NCBI GenBank assembly: GCA_049472395.1
Contig: JBLIRR010000014.1
Span: 62,001 to 126,000, forward strand
Source: JBLIRR01 sp049472395
Lineage (GTDB): Bacteria > SZUA-182 > DTGQ01 > JBLIRR01
DNA length: 64,000 nt
Direction: 5' to 3'
Under the pieces are notes generated by a model. The model made no database searches and was not told where the DNA came from. It worked only from the letters and a program-made list of their open reading frames with translations. The first letter of the stretch is position 1, and each line of letters starts with the position of its first letter. The position numbers and the translations under genes are program-made. Positions 33,169 through 40,498 of this stretch are shown piece after piece.

Positions 33169-34062
33169 ATGGGAGACATAATAGCTTATAATGAATTGGC
33201 AGGGAAGATTAGACAGCTTCTTGAAAGGAAAGAATGCAAACTGGTTATAGGGTACAGGGCAAAAAGAGAGGTTGTTGTTTCTCCTTTTTTGTTGAAAGAG
33301 CCGGAGCTGGCTGAACAATTAGTATGGAATACTCGCTGTATCTTTAACCTGGCAACATATCTGACGAGAGAACCAGCAAAGCAGTCTAAACGAGTTGCAA
33401 TCATGGCCAAACCATGTGATTTGAGGGCGATTAATGTCTTAATTCAAGAAAACCAAGCAAAAAGAGAGGATCTATTTATTATAGGTCTACAATGCAAAGG
33501 AGTTACCTACGATCGTACGGATCCTGGTGAAATGGCGCTTAAGTGTATTTCATGTCCTGATAGGGATCGTGAATCTAATGTCTTGGGCATGGCTGATCTT
33601 ATCGTCCATGATCAGGAAGGAACTGTGCCGAAATGTGAAAATGATAAAATAAATGAAATGCTTGAAAAGCTTGCCGGAATGGATCAGAAAAGCCGCTGGC
33701 GGTTCTGGCAAGAGGAATTTAAGAAATGTATTCGTTGCTATGCATGCCGTTTGATATGCCCGGCATGTTATTGTGAACGATGTGTAGCAGAGATGAGTCA
33801 GCCGCAATGGATTGAAAAAAGCGCTCATCTTAAAGGGAATTTTATATATCATCTCACCCGTGCCTTTCATATGAGTGGCAGATGTGTGGGGTGTGGGGAA
33901 TGCATGAGAGCATGCCCTATGCACATTCCGCTGCTTGTGTTATATAAGGGCATGAACCAGAAAGTCAAAGAGCTTTTTGACTATATCCCCGGCAATGATT
34001 CTGATCAGGAACCAGTGCTTAGTCAGTTTGGGTTGGATGATGAGGATTCATTTATTAAATAA
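33169..34062 (+). CDS. FrhB-like / 4Fe-4S electron-transfer subunit (Flx-type)
   Basis: A 297-residue protein. The N-terminal half has the coenzyme-F420-hydrogenase-beta-like segment KRVAIMAKPCDLRAINVLIQ. The C-terminal half has two ferredoxin motifs, CIRCYACRLICP followed by CYCERC, and CVGCGECMRACP. This matches a FlxB/FlxC-like subunit of the NAD(P)H-linked module that feeds HdrABC in some sulfate reducers and related anaerobes. It lies between mvhD and an AsrA-like gene. No F420-binding role is claimed; the FrhB fold is also used with flavins and iron-sulfur clusters alone. GAAAGG 12 bases upstream is somewhat far. Confidence 0.83.
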   Translation: MGDIIAYNELAGKIRQLLERKECKLVIGYRAKREVVVSPFLLKEPELAEQLVWNTRCIFNLATYLTREPAKQSKRVAIMAKPCDLRAINVLIQENQAKREDLFIIGLQCKGVTYDRTDPGEMALKCISCPDRDRESNVLGMADLIVHDQEGTVPKCENDKINEMLEKLAGMDQKSRWRFWQEEFKKCIRCYACRLICPACYCERCVAEMSQPQWIEKSAHLKGNFIYHLTRAFHMSGRCVGCGECMRACPMHIPLLVLYKGMNQKVKELFDYIPGNDSDQEPVLSQFGLDDEDSFIK

Positions 34063-34079
34063 GATAGAGGATCAAGGAA

Positions 34080-35144
34080 ATGTATAAGGTTATAGAAAGG
34101 AAGAAATTAAATAAGATTATTTGCCATCTTATGAAGGATCATCTTGTTATTGCACCGATAAAGCCAAAGGGAAAAGAGAAAACTATCCAAGACATTACTG
34201 ATCCGGAACAGATTGATTGGGGAAAGGGCAATAGCCCTATTTCACCAAAGCACTTGTTCTTCCCGCAATCAGAGGTTCTTTTTTCTTTTACGCGTAAAAA
34301 GAATGATGTCATAATAAAAGGAATCGGTAATCATAATAAAAGCCGTATTCTCATTGGGATAAGATCCTGTGATGCAGCTGCCATGACATTGATGGATAAT
34401 GTATTTGGGGGTGATTATAAGGATCACCTATTTTTGGCCTTTCGAAAAAAGACGTTTGTGATAAGTCTTGCATGCAATGAACCGGAAGATTTATGCTTTT
34501 GTACATCGGTGGATTTGTCCCCGTTTAGCGAAAAAGGAAGTGATATTCTTCTTTGTGATATAGGGGATGGAAAATTCTTTGCGCATATAATAACCGAGGC
34601 TGCAGAGGAGTTTTATTTACAGTTTAAAGATAAATTTCTGGAACCCACTCAGAATGATATTCAAGAAAGGGAACGAAGATGCGAGCGTGCGTTGGGGAAA
34701 CTAACTCAGTATTTTCCTGTGAAGGATATCAAGGCGTGGCTGGATAATAATTTTGATTCTCCTTTATGGAAGATTTTGGCACCCGAGTGTATAGGATGCG
34801 GAACATGCACTTTTTTGTGCCCCACGTGCCACTGTTTTGATATTGTGGATGAATCCCAGGCGTATATGGGAGAGAGAAGAAAAAACTGGGACTCCTGTGC
34901 TTTTGAGCATTTCACCCAAATGCAGGCTCATCAACCGAGGCCATTTCAATGGCAAAGATTCAGACAGAGAATAATGCATAAATTAAAATATTTTGTCGAT
35001 CGATTTTCTGAAGTTGCCTGTGTCGGGTGTGGAAGATGCCGGGCTAAGTGCCCTGTAAATATAGACATTATCGATGTAATAAGGCGTATTGAGCAGGAGA
35101 ATAGATCTGATGATTCGGTTCATAAGGAGAGGTTAGCGTTATGA
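34080..35144 (+). CDS. AsrA/sulfhydrogenase-beta-like iron-sulfur subunit
   Basis: A 354-residue iron-sulfur protein of the kind found as anaerobic sulfite reductase subunit A or sulfhydrogenase beta subunit. N-terminal region with IRSCDAAAMTLMDNVF and CNEPEDLCFCTS; C-terminal ferredoxin motifs CIGCGTCTFLCPTCHC and CVGCGRCRAKCP. It probably carries electrons between the flavin subunit that follows and the FrhB-like/Hdr subunits before it. Its stop codon overlaps the ATG of that flavin subunit. No sirohaem catalytic subunit (AsrC) is nearby, so sulfite reduction is not supported. Confidence 0.85.
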   Translation: MYKVIERKKLNKIICHLMKDHLVIAPIKPKGKEKTIQDITDPEQIDWGKGNSPISPKHLFFPQSEVLFSFTRKKNDVIIKGIGNHNKSRILIGIRSCDAAAMTLMDNVFGGDYKDHLFLAFRKKTFVISLACNEPEDLCFCTSVDLSPFSEKGSDILLCDIGDGKFFAHIITEAAEEFYLQFKDKFLEPTQNDIQERERRCERALGKLTQYFPVKDIKAWLDNNFDSPLWKILAPECIGCGTCTFLCPTCHCFDIVDESQAYMGERRKNWDSCAFEHFTQMQAHQPRPFQWQRFRQRIMHKLKYFVDRFSEVACVGCGRCRAKCPVNIDIIDVIRRIEQENRSDDSVHKERLAL

Positions 35145-35974
35145 ATAATATCTATCAACCATATAAGATGAAAATTGTGAGCGTCAAGGATGAAACTCAA
35201 GATGTGAAGACATTCAGACTTGCCTTTGATGATCCGGTAATTGGAGAAGGCTTCTCTTTCCGAGCAGGACAGTTTGGCGAATTTTCTGTGTTTGGTGAGG
35301 GAGAAGCTACATTCTGTATTTCTTCTTCACCGACCAGAAGGGGTTATATAGAGTGTAGTGTTAAGTCAATAGGAAAAGTAACTGAAGAGCTCCACAAGAT
35401 GAGTGTGGGGGATATAATAGGTTTCCGGGGGCCTTATGGCAATTTTTTCCCTATAGAAAAAATGTATAAGCGGGATCTTATTTTCATAGGTGGTGGCATC
35501 GGTCTTGCACCTTTACGGTCTTTAATTTGGAATTGCCTTGATGAGAGGGAAAAATATGGGGCCATCACAATACTCTATGGAGCACGGAGTGTCGCTGATT
35601 TGGTCTATAAGGATGAACTTGCCGAGTGGGAAAGAAGAGAGGATATTACATTTATTAAGACTGTTGATCCCGGCGGAGAAACGGAGGACTGGGATGGAAG
35701 TGTGGGCTTTGTCCCGACCGTTATGCGGGAGTTGGACCTTCGACCTGAGACGAGTTACAGTATCGTATGCGGGCCCCCTATAATGATCAAGTTTGTTATT
35801 CAAGGGCTTAATTTTATGGGTTTTTCCCCGGAGCAGATCATAACAACACTGGAGATGAAGATGAAATGCGGGTTGGGTAAATGCGGAAGGTGTAATATTG
35901 GGAATAAATATGTATGCAAGGATGGTCCTGTGTTTAATTTTGCTCAGATCGAACAATTCCCTAAAGAGTTTTAA
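35141..35974 (+). CDS. FAD/NAD(P)H oxidoreductase subunit (FlxA/AsrB-like)
   Basis: A 277-residue ferredoxin-reductase-family protein. FAD domain with FRAGQFGEFSVFGEGE (R-x-x-Q/S style binding region), CISSSPTRRG; NAD(P) domain with FIGGGIGLAPLRSLIW and CGPPIMIKFV; C-terminal [2Fe-2S] ligands CGLGKCGRCNIG and YVCKDGPVF as in the dihydroorotate-dehydrogenase electron-transfer and AsrB/FlxA group. It is the entry or exit point for NAD(P)H in the operon. ATGA overlap with the preceding gene. Cofactor preference cannot be read reliably from sequence alone. Confidence 0.9.
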   Translation: MNNIYQPYKMKIVSVKDETQDVKTFRLAFDDPVIGEGFSFRAGQFGEFSVFGEGEATFCISSSPTRRGYIECSVKSIGKVTEELHKMSVGDIIGFRGPYGNFFPIEKMYKRDLIFIGGGIGLAPLRSLIWNCLDEREKYGAITILYGARSVADLVYKDELAEWERREDITFIKTVDPGGETEDWDGSVGFVPTVMRELDLRPETSYSIVCGPPIMIKFVIQGLNFMGFSPEQIITTLEMKMKCGLGKCGRCNIGNKYVCKDGPVFNFAQIEQFPKEF

Positions 35975-36006
35975 CCATTAATCATTATATGGAGGAAGAT
36001 CAAAAA

Positions 36007-36405
36007 ATGAGCAGTGAAGGTAAAAAAATACTTATTATCGATGATGATGAAGATCTCGTGGAAGCTAATAAGATCGTTTTAGAAGCATATTCCTATGAAG
36101 TTGTCTGTGCGTATAATGGTAAAGATGGATTTGACCTTGCTCTCAAAGAGAAACCTGATTTGATTATGCTGGATGTATCCATGGAGAAAAAGGATGAAGG
36201 ATTTTATGTGAGCCAGAAAATTCGACGGCATCCGGAAATCGGTAATACGCCGATATTGATGATTTCAGCCATACACCAGATGACGAAACTGAGGTTTTCC
36301 CCAGAAACGGATAAGGAGTATCTTCCGGTAAATGAATTTATTGATAAACCCATTGATCCAGCCAGGTTAATAGAACTAGTGAAGAAATGGGTGCGAGATA
36401 ACTAA
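36007..36405 (+). CDS. Single-domain response regulator
   Basis: A 132-residue receiver domain without an output domain. Conserved parts: ILIIDDDEDL (acidic pocket), IMLDVSMEKKDEGF (phospho-acceptor Asp), MISAIHQ and FIDKPIDP (Lys). I use ATG 36007, which has GGAGGAAGA upstream, rather than ATG 35989. It is followed after 22 bases by a haem-bearing sensor kinase, its likely partner, and follows the hdr/flx genes, so it probably belongs to their regulation or to a phosphorelay that acts through another protein. The same type of receiver with an extra turn between DVSM and KKDEG is seen in CheY-like proteins of cytochrome loci. Confidence 0.88.
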   Translation: MSSEGKKILIIDDDEDLVEANKIVLEAYSYEVVCAYNGKDGFDLALKEKPDLIMLDVSMEKKDEGFYVSQKIRRHPEIGNTPILMISAIHQMTKLRFSPETDKEYLPVNEFIDKPIDPARLIELVKKWVRDN

Positions 36406-36427
36406 TTTTTTATATGAGGTCCCGGCA

Positions 36428-38092
36428 ATGCGCTTATTATTTAGGTGGGTGAATACTATAAAAAAGAGCCTAGGCTTTAGACTTATTCTTATGGCAATAT
36501 TCGCGTTATCTATTGTTGAACTTGTTTTTTACCATCATTTCAAAGCGGACAAAGAATTAATCGTGGCGCAAATGAAACTCGAGGCATATAGATTAAATGA
36601 CGTTCTTTTAAGAGGAATCTTAACTGATATGATAGAGTACCGGAAACATAGCCTGCAAGAGACTCTCGAGCTTATAGGGCAGCGGGAGGATGTCCTTAAG
36701 GTAAGAGTTATTGAACAGGGACGAATCAAGATTTCATCTGATAAAAGCGAGATAGATATGGAGATCGATCAAAAAGAGGAAGCATGTTATGATTGTCATA
36801 AAGGAGATTATATAAAGCCGCTTACTATGCTGCGTCACAGACTTTTTAAAGACCAGGCGGGTAATGGCTATCTGGGAGTCGTCAATCCTATCTATAAGCA
36901 AAAGATATGCGAGGAGTGCCATAAAGAAGATACCAATGTCTTAGGAGTGCTCGATATCGTTTTATCAACCGATAAAGTTGACAGGCAATTGCAAGCACAT
37001 CTTCGCAAATCTATTATTATTATTATTACGGTGCTCTTTTTTCTCGCGTGTGGGATGGGGGTCTTTATTGTTGTGGGAATAAATAGACCCATTAAGAAAT
37101 TGATCGAGGGCACACAACATATCATGAATAATGACTTTGACTATCATATTGATATAGATTCCGATGATGAAATAGGAGTTCTGGCGCGGTCTTTTAACTC
37201 GATGACCGACCAACTCAAAAATTTTAAAGAGGAAATTCGGAAATGGAATAATGAGCTTGAGCAGAGAATTCATCTGGCCACGACCAAATTACAAGATACC
37301 AATATGAAACTTGAGATAGCGAATAATAAACTGCGGGAATCTGATAATAAAAAATCAGAGGTGGTTATGACGGTTGCTCATGATCTGAAAGCTCCTCTTG
37401 CGGCCATAAATAATTGTCTGCGGGTTGTCTTGCAGGGATATCTAAAAGGGGATAGGGGAAAAGAACAAGAGATGATCAAAAGGGCTGATAACAGAGTAAA
37501 TGAAATGGTGCAATTTGTCAAAGAACTGCTTGATTTCTCAAGAATGGAGAATGAAGCAAAACATATGAGCACGATTAATCTGTCATCTATAATTCGTGAA
37601 GTGATTGATATATATACGCATAGCGCAAAAGAGAAGGGCCTTTCCCTTATTGTGGAAGATTTGCCCCAGATCAATATACACGGTAACAGAGAACTTCTCA
37701 GTAGTGTGTTCAGGAATCTCGTGGGTAATGCTATAAAATATAATTCATCAAATACCCATGTGTGGATAAAGATAGATATCAATGATGAAGATGTAAAGAT
37801 TCAGGTAGGGGATAATGGAATTGGCATGCCAGAGGATGAGGTGCCCTATATTTTTGATATGCTTTTCCGCTGTTCCCAGACAAAGCGCAACAAGCAAGAG
37901 GGCAACGGCCTCGGCCTTTCTATAGTAAAAAAAGCCATAGAGCTTCATGAGGGCAACATACATGTGAAAAGCAAAGAGAATGAGGGCACTGTTTTCTTCA
38001 TTACCTTTCCTCTGTCGCGATTACGGGAAGAAGACTCAATGGGGGATGAAATCTTGACAGCCTGCAATGCGTCGGTTAAAATATCTCTCTAA
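36428..38092 (+). CDS. Sensor histidine kinase with di-haem periplasmic domain
   Basis: A 554-residue membrane kinase. Membrane segments at about 18-36 and 196-218 enclose a periplasmic domain with two c-type haem motifs, CYDCH (120-124) and CEECH (161-165). Then a HAMP domain (INRPIKKLIEG to LARSFNSMTDQL), a coiled coil, HisKA (VAHDLKAPLAAINN, His phosphorylation site) and HATPase (LVGNAIKYN, DNGIGMPEDEVPYIF, GNGLGLSIVKKAIE). Covalent haem in a sensor domain is known from Geobacter-type chemoreceptors and kinases and would sense redox state, oxygen or NO. The position right after the hdr/flx operon and its own response regulator suggests it monitors this electron-transfer system. Confidence 0.9.
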   Translation: MRLLFRWVNTIKKSLGFRLILMAIFALSIVELVFYHHFKADKELIVAQMKLEAYRLNDVLLRGILTDMIEYRKHSLQETLELIGQREDVLKVRVIEQGRIKISSDKSEIDMEIDQKEEACYDCHKGDYIKPLTMLRHRLFKDQAGNGYLGVVNPIYKQKICEECHKEDTNVLGVLDIVLSTDKVDRQLQAHLRKSIIIIITVLFFLACGMGVFIVVGINRPIKKLIEGTQHIMNNDFDYHIDIDSDDEIGVLARSFNSMTDQLKNFKEEIRKWNNELEQRIHLATTKLQDTNMKLEIANNKLRESDNKKSEVVMTVAHDLKAPLAAINNCLRVVLQGYLKGDRGKEQEMIKRADNRVNEMVQFVKELLDFSRMENEAKHMSTINLSSIIREVIDIYTHSAKEKGLSLIVEDLPQINIHGNRELLSSVFRNLVGNAIKYNSSNTHVWIKIDINDEDVKIQVGDNGIGMPEDEVPYIFDMLFRCSQTKRNKQEGNGLGLSIVKKAIELHEGNIHVKSKENEGTVFFITFPLSRLREEDSMGDEILTACNASVKISL

Positions 38093-38116
38093 GCACATAG
38101 GAACATAAGCAAGTTA

Positions 38117-38174
38117 GCAATTCTAATTCTTTGATACATTACATGAGTGATACAACTGTCAAAATGAGAATTGC
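38117..38174. repeat. Imperfect inverted repeat with GCAATTCT/AGAATTGC ends
   Basis: Left arm GCAATTCTAATTCTTTGA (38117-38134), right arm TCAAAATGAGAATTGC (38159-38174), with a few mismatches. CAAAATGAGAATTGC also occurs near 19020. It lies just after the kinase gene and may act as a terminator-like structure or be a mobile repeat remnant. Confidence 0.5.
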
Positions 38175-38221
38175 AAAGGAGTGAGGACTCTACTAATCAA
38201 GGAAAGGAGAATGGAAAATAA

Positions 38222-38566
38222 ATGGATGAGTGTATCTTCTGCAAGATTGTTGAGAAAAGCTTGCCCGCAAAGATAGTGTGTGAAGATGATCGGATAATTG
38301 CCTTTGAAGATATTTCCCCCAAAGCGCCGCTTCATGTCTTAATCATTCCCAAAAAACATATATCAACGCTTTTTGATGTGGAAGAGAAAGACAATGAGCT
38401 TATAGGGCACATGGTGTATGTTGCCAAGAAAATTGCTCAGGATAAAGGCTATTTCGAGAAAGGCTATCGTGTGGTAATGAATTGTAAAAGTGATGGGGGA
38501 CAGCTTGTATTTCATATTCATCTGCATCTTCTCGCGGGACGAACGTTTGAGTGGCCGCCAGGTTAG
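38222..38566 (+). CDS. HIT-family (HinT-like) nucleotide hydrolase
   Basis: A 114-residue histidine-triad protein of the HinT/PKCI type. MDECIFCKIVEKSLPAKIV carries the two Cys of the N-terminal CxxC, PLHVLIIPKKHIS is the family core and QLVFHIHLHLLAGR the histidine triad (HxHxHxx). HinT enzymes hydrolyse nucleoside phosphoramidates and aminoacyl-adenylates. Size is standard. AAAGGAGA 11 bases before the ATG supports the start. It stands alone, flanked by repeat-containing intergenic regions. Confidence 0.96.
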   Translation: MDECIFCKIVEKSLPAKIVCEDDRIIAFEDISPKAPLHVLIIPKKHISTLFDVEEKDNELIGHMVYVAKKIAQDKGYFEKGYRVVMNCKSDGGQLVFHIHLHLLAGRTFEWPPG

Positions 38567-38675
38567 CAAAGCTCCGCCATCGATCACAGCAATTCATTAT
38601 GGCCAATTGTTTTATTGGCCAGTGATTCCTGCTATTCATTTCGCTCAACGCTCAGCTTTTAAAAATCTCTAAGCT

Positions 38676-38750
38676 ATATAGGGGACACAGAGATCACAGA
38701 GGGAGTATGAATCTCCATGTCCTCTGTGCTCTCTGTGGTGAATTTAAAAA
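38676..38750 (+). repeat. Dispersed palindromic repeat, ACAGAGGACACAGAG family
   Basis: GGGGACACAGAGATCACAGA and the matching TCCATGTCCTCTGTGCTCT arm form a long imperfect palindrome. Its reverse complement matches 4488-4561 at all but about eight of 74 positions, including the flanking TTTTAAATTC. Confidence 0.8.
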
Positions 38751-38833
38751 GCTTACATTATGGCCTTGCTGGGAAAAGTTAATTGCATAGGATAACTTTT
38801 TTATGCGATTGCCCTGGGGGTTAAATATTTCTC

Positions 38834-38862
38834 TTGACAAAAGTAAGGGATCTACGTATACT
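38834..38862 (+). promoter_or_regulatory. Strong predicted sigma-70 promoter of the radical SAM gene
   Basis: Perfect TTGACA (38834-38839), 17-base spacer, TATACT (38857-38862). The predicted leader before ATG 39034 is about 165 bases. Confidence 0.6.
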
Positions 38863-39033
38863 ATTTTTACAAGAAAGCAAATTTTGATAAAATAACCCAT
38901 AATCAGATCAATCTTATATTTAGGTTATATGCTGGTGTCAACAGGATGATTTCTGCTATCGGTCTGCAAATTTTGCGCAGGACGGTTTATAGACATATGG
39001 GTTGAGTTCAACCGGAGCGAAGAGGGGATGGGT

Positions 39034-40455
39034 ATGAAGTTTAATAGAGTGTTACTGGTAAATCCTTGGTTGCACGTCGAATGGCCGGGACTCACGCCGA
39101 CAATCGGTCAGGGATACCTGGCGGAAACGCTGCACAAGGAAAACATCGGCTATGATATCTTGGACATGAGTCTTGGATACGGCTTCAAACATCTGAAACG
39201 TAAATTGGATGATTTCCAGCCTGACCTCGTTGGGCTGAGCTTGATTACAGTGGATTATCGTCGGCTGTACAGTATGCTGGAAGATGTCAAGAAATACCAC
39301 TCCAAAGCAAAAATTATAGTCGGCGGTCCTCACGTGACTATTTTCAATCATAAGGTCCTGGAAGAATGTCCCGCTATCGATTACGGCGTCACACGGGAAG
39401 GTGAAAGCACACTTGTCGAGTTGTGCCGTGGTGACCTGCCGGAAAAGGACATCATGGGACTTATCTTTCGTGAAAACGGCAGCATCGTTTACACAGGAGA
39501 CAGAGAGTTCCCTCCCGACCTGGACCAGATTCCCTGGCCCCGTTACGAAAAATTTGAATTGAACAAATATTTCCGGGAAATGAGTATCCACACTAGCCGG
39601 GGTTGTCCTTACCAGTGTATCTTCTGCGCTCGTCACGCTCTAACCCCCAATTTTCGGGCAAGGAGTCCGGAACATGTCGGTGACGAGTTGGAATACTGGT
39701 ACCGGAAAGGCTACCGCAAATTCAACATAGAAGACGATAATTTTAATCTTGTCAAAGACCGGGTCTATAAAATTTGTGATGAAATTGAGAAGCGACAACT
39801 GAATGGCATGCTGCTACGCTGTTCAAACGGTATCCGCGCCGACCGGGCGGACCGGGAAATGCTGGCCAGGATGAGGGAAGTCGGCTTTCGGTATCTTGCC
39901 TTCGGGGTAGATGCCGGTAACGACCGTATGTTGAAGGTCGTTAAAAAAGGTGAAAAGATGGATGACATCGAGACTGCTATCCGAAATGCCTGTGAGTTAG
40001 GATATGGCGTTAAATTGTTTTTCATTATCGGAAATCCTACCGAGACGGCCGAAGATGTCGAGGACATGGTCAGGTTGACCCTGAGATACCCAGTCGAAGA
40101 AGTGCATTTCAATAATGTCCTTCCTTACCCAGGCACCGAGCTCTACGAATGGGTCAAGGAACATGACTATTTCCTGAGGGACCCTGAAGAGTTCCTCAAT
40201 AGTGCCACGTTCTGGGAAAAGGAGCCGATTTTTGAAACACCGGAACTACCCAAAGCGGAACGTATGCGGCTAACGCGCTATCTGTATGGCATACGGAAAC
40301 AGGTACACAAACGGGCCGTGCAGCGAATTCTCCATAAATACGGGCCTTTCGGCTGGCTGGCGAGTTACGTCGTGGCCAACGACTTCTTTGAAAAATTTTA
40401 TTACAAAAGCCGATTCTGGCGTAATATCATCGAACGGTTCCGGTACCAAAACTGA
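39034..40455 (+). CDS. B12-binding-domain radical SAM protein
   Basis: A 473-residue radical SAM enzyme. The N-terminal domain (VLLVNPW, IGQGYLAETL, PDLVGLSLITVDY, KIIVGGPHVT) is the cobalamin-binding fold without the DxHxxG motif. The radical SAM core has CPYQCIFC (C191, C195, C198) for the [4Fe-4S] cluster, and FGVDAGNDRMLKVVKKGE and FFIIGNPTETAED as in this family. Many relatives methylate unactivated carbons of lipids or antibiotics, but the substrate cannot be read here. I use ATG 39034, six bases after GAGGGG. The gene is visibly richer in G and C, with codons such as GAC, CGG and CTG more common than in its neighbours, which suggests later acquisition. Monocistronic. Confidence 0.88.
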   Translation: MKFNRVLLVNPWLHVEWPGLTPTIGQGYLAETLHKENIGYDILDMSLGYGFKHLKRKLDDFQPDLVGLSLITVDYRRLYSMLEDVKKYHSKAKIIVGGPHVTIFNHKVLEECPAIDYGVTREGESTLVELCRGDLPEKDIMGLIFRENGSIVYTGDREFPPDLDQIPWPRYEKFELNKYFREMSIHTSRGCPYQCIFCARHALTPNFRARSPEHVGDELEYWYRKGYRKFNIEDDNFNLVKDRVYKICDEIEKRQLNGMLLRCSNGIRADRADREMLARMREVGFRYLAFGVDAGNDRMLKVVKKGEKMDDIETAIRNACELGYGVKLFFIIGNPTETAEDVEDMVRLTLRYPVEEVHFNNVLPYPGTELYEWVKEHDYFLRDPEEFLNSATFWEKEPIFETPELPKAERMRLTRYLYGIRKQVHKRAVQRILHKYGPFGWLASYVVANDFFEKFYYKSRFWRNIIERFRYQN

Positions 40456-40498
40456 AGTCTGTTTTCACATACAACATACGGTGAGGAAATTTCATTTT

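Larger units (their letters stand above)
38567..39033. other. Intergenic region with repeat, hairpin and a strong promoter
   Basis: About 467 bases without a gene. It holds a palindromic repeat (38676-38750), an AAAAGTTA/TAACTTTT hairpin (38774-38800, followed by TT) and the promoter at 38834-38862. GATTGCCCTGGGG (38807-38819) upstream of that promoter recurs with one change at 4604-4616 upstream of another promoter. Confidence 0.65.

Noticed and set aside
34080..35974. Dissimilatory or assimilatory sulfite reductase (Asr) operon
   Set aside because: AsrA- and AsrB-like subunits are present but there is no AsrC or sirohaem-binding catalytic subunit; the hdr/mvhD neighbours favour an electron-transfer complex.
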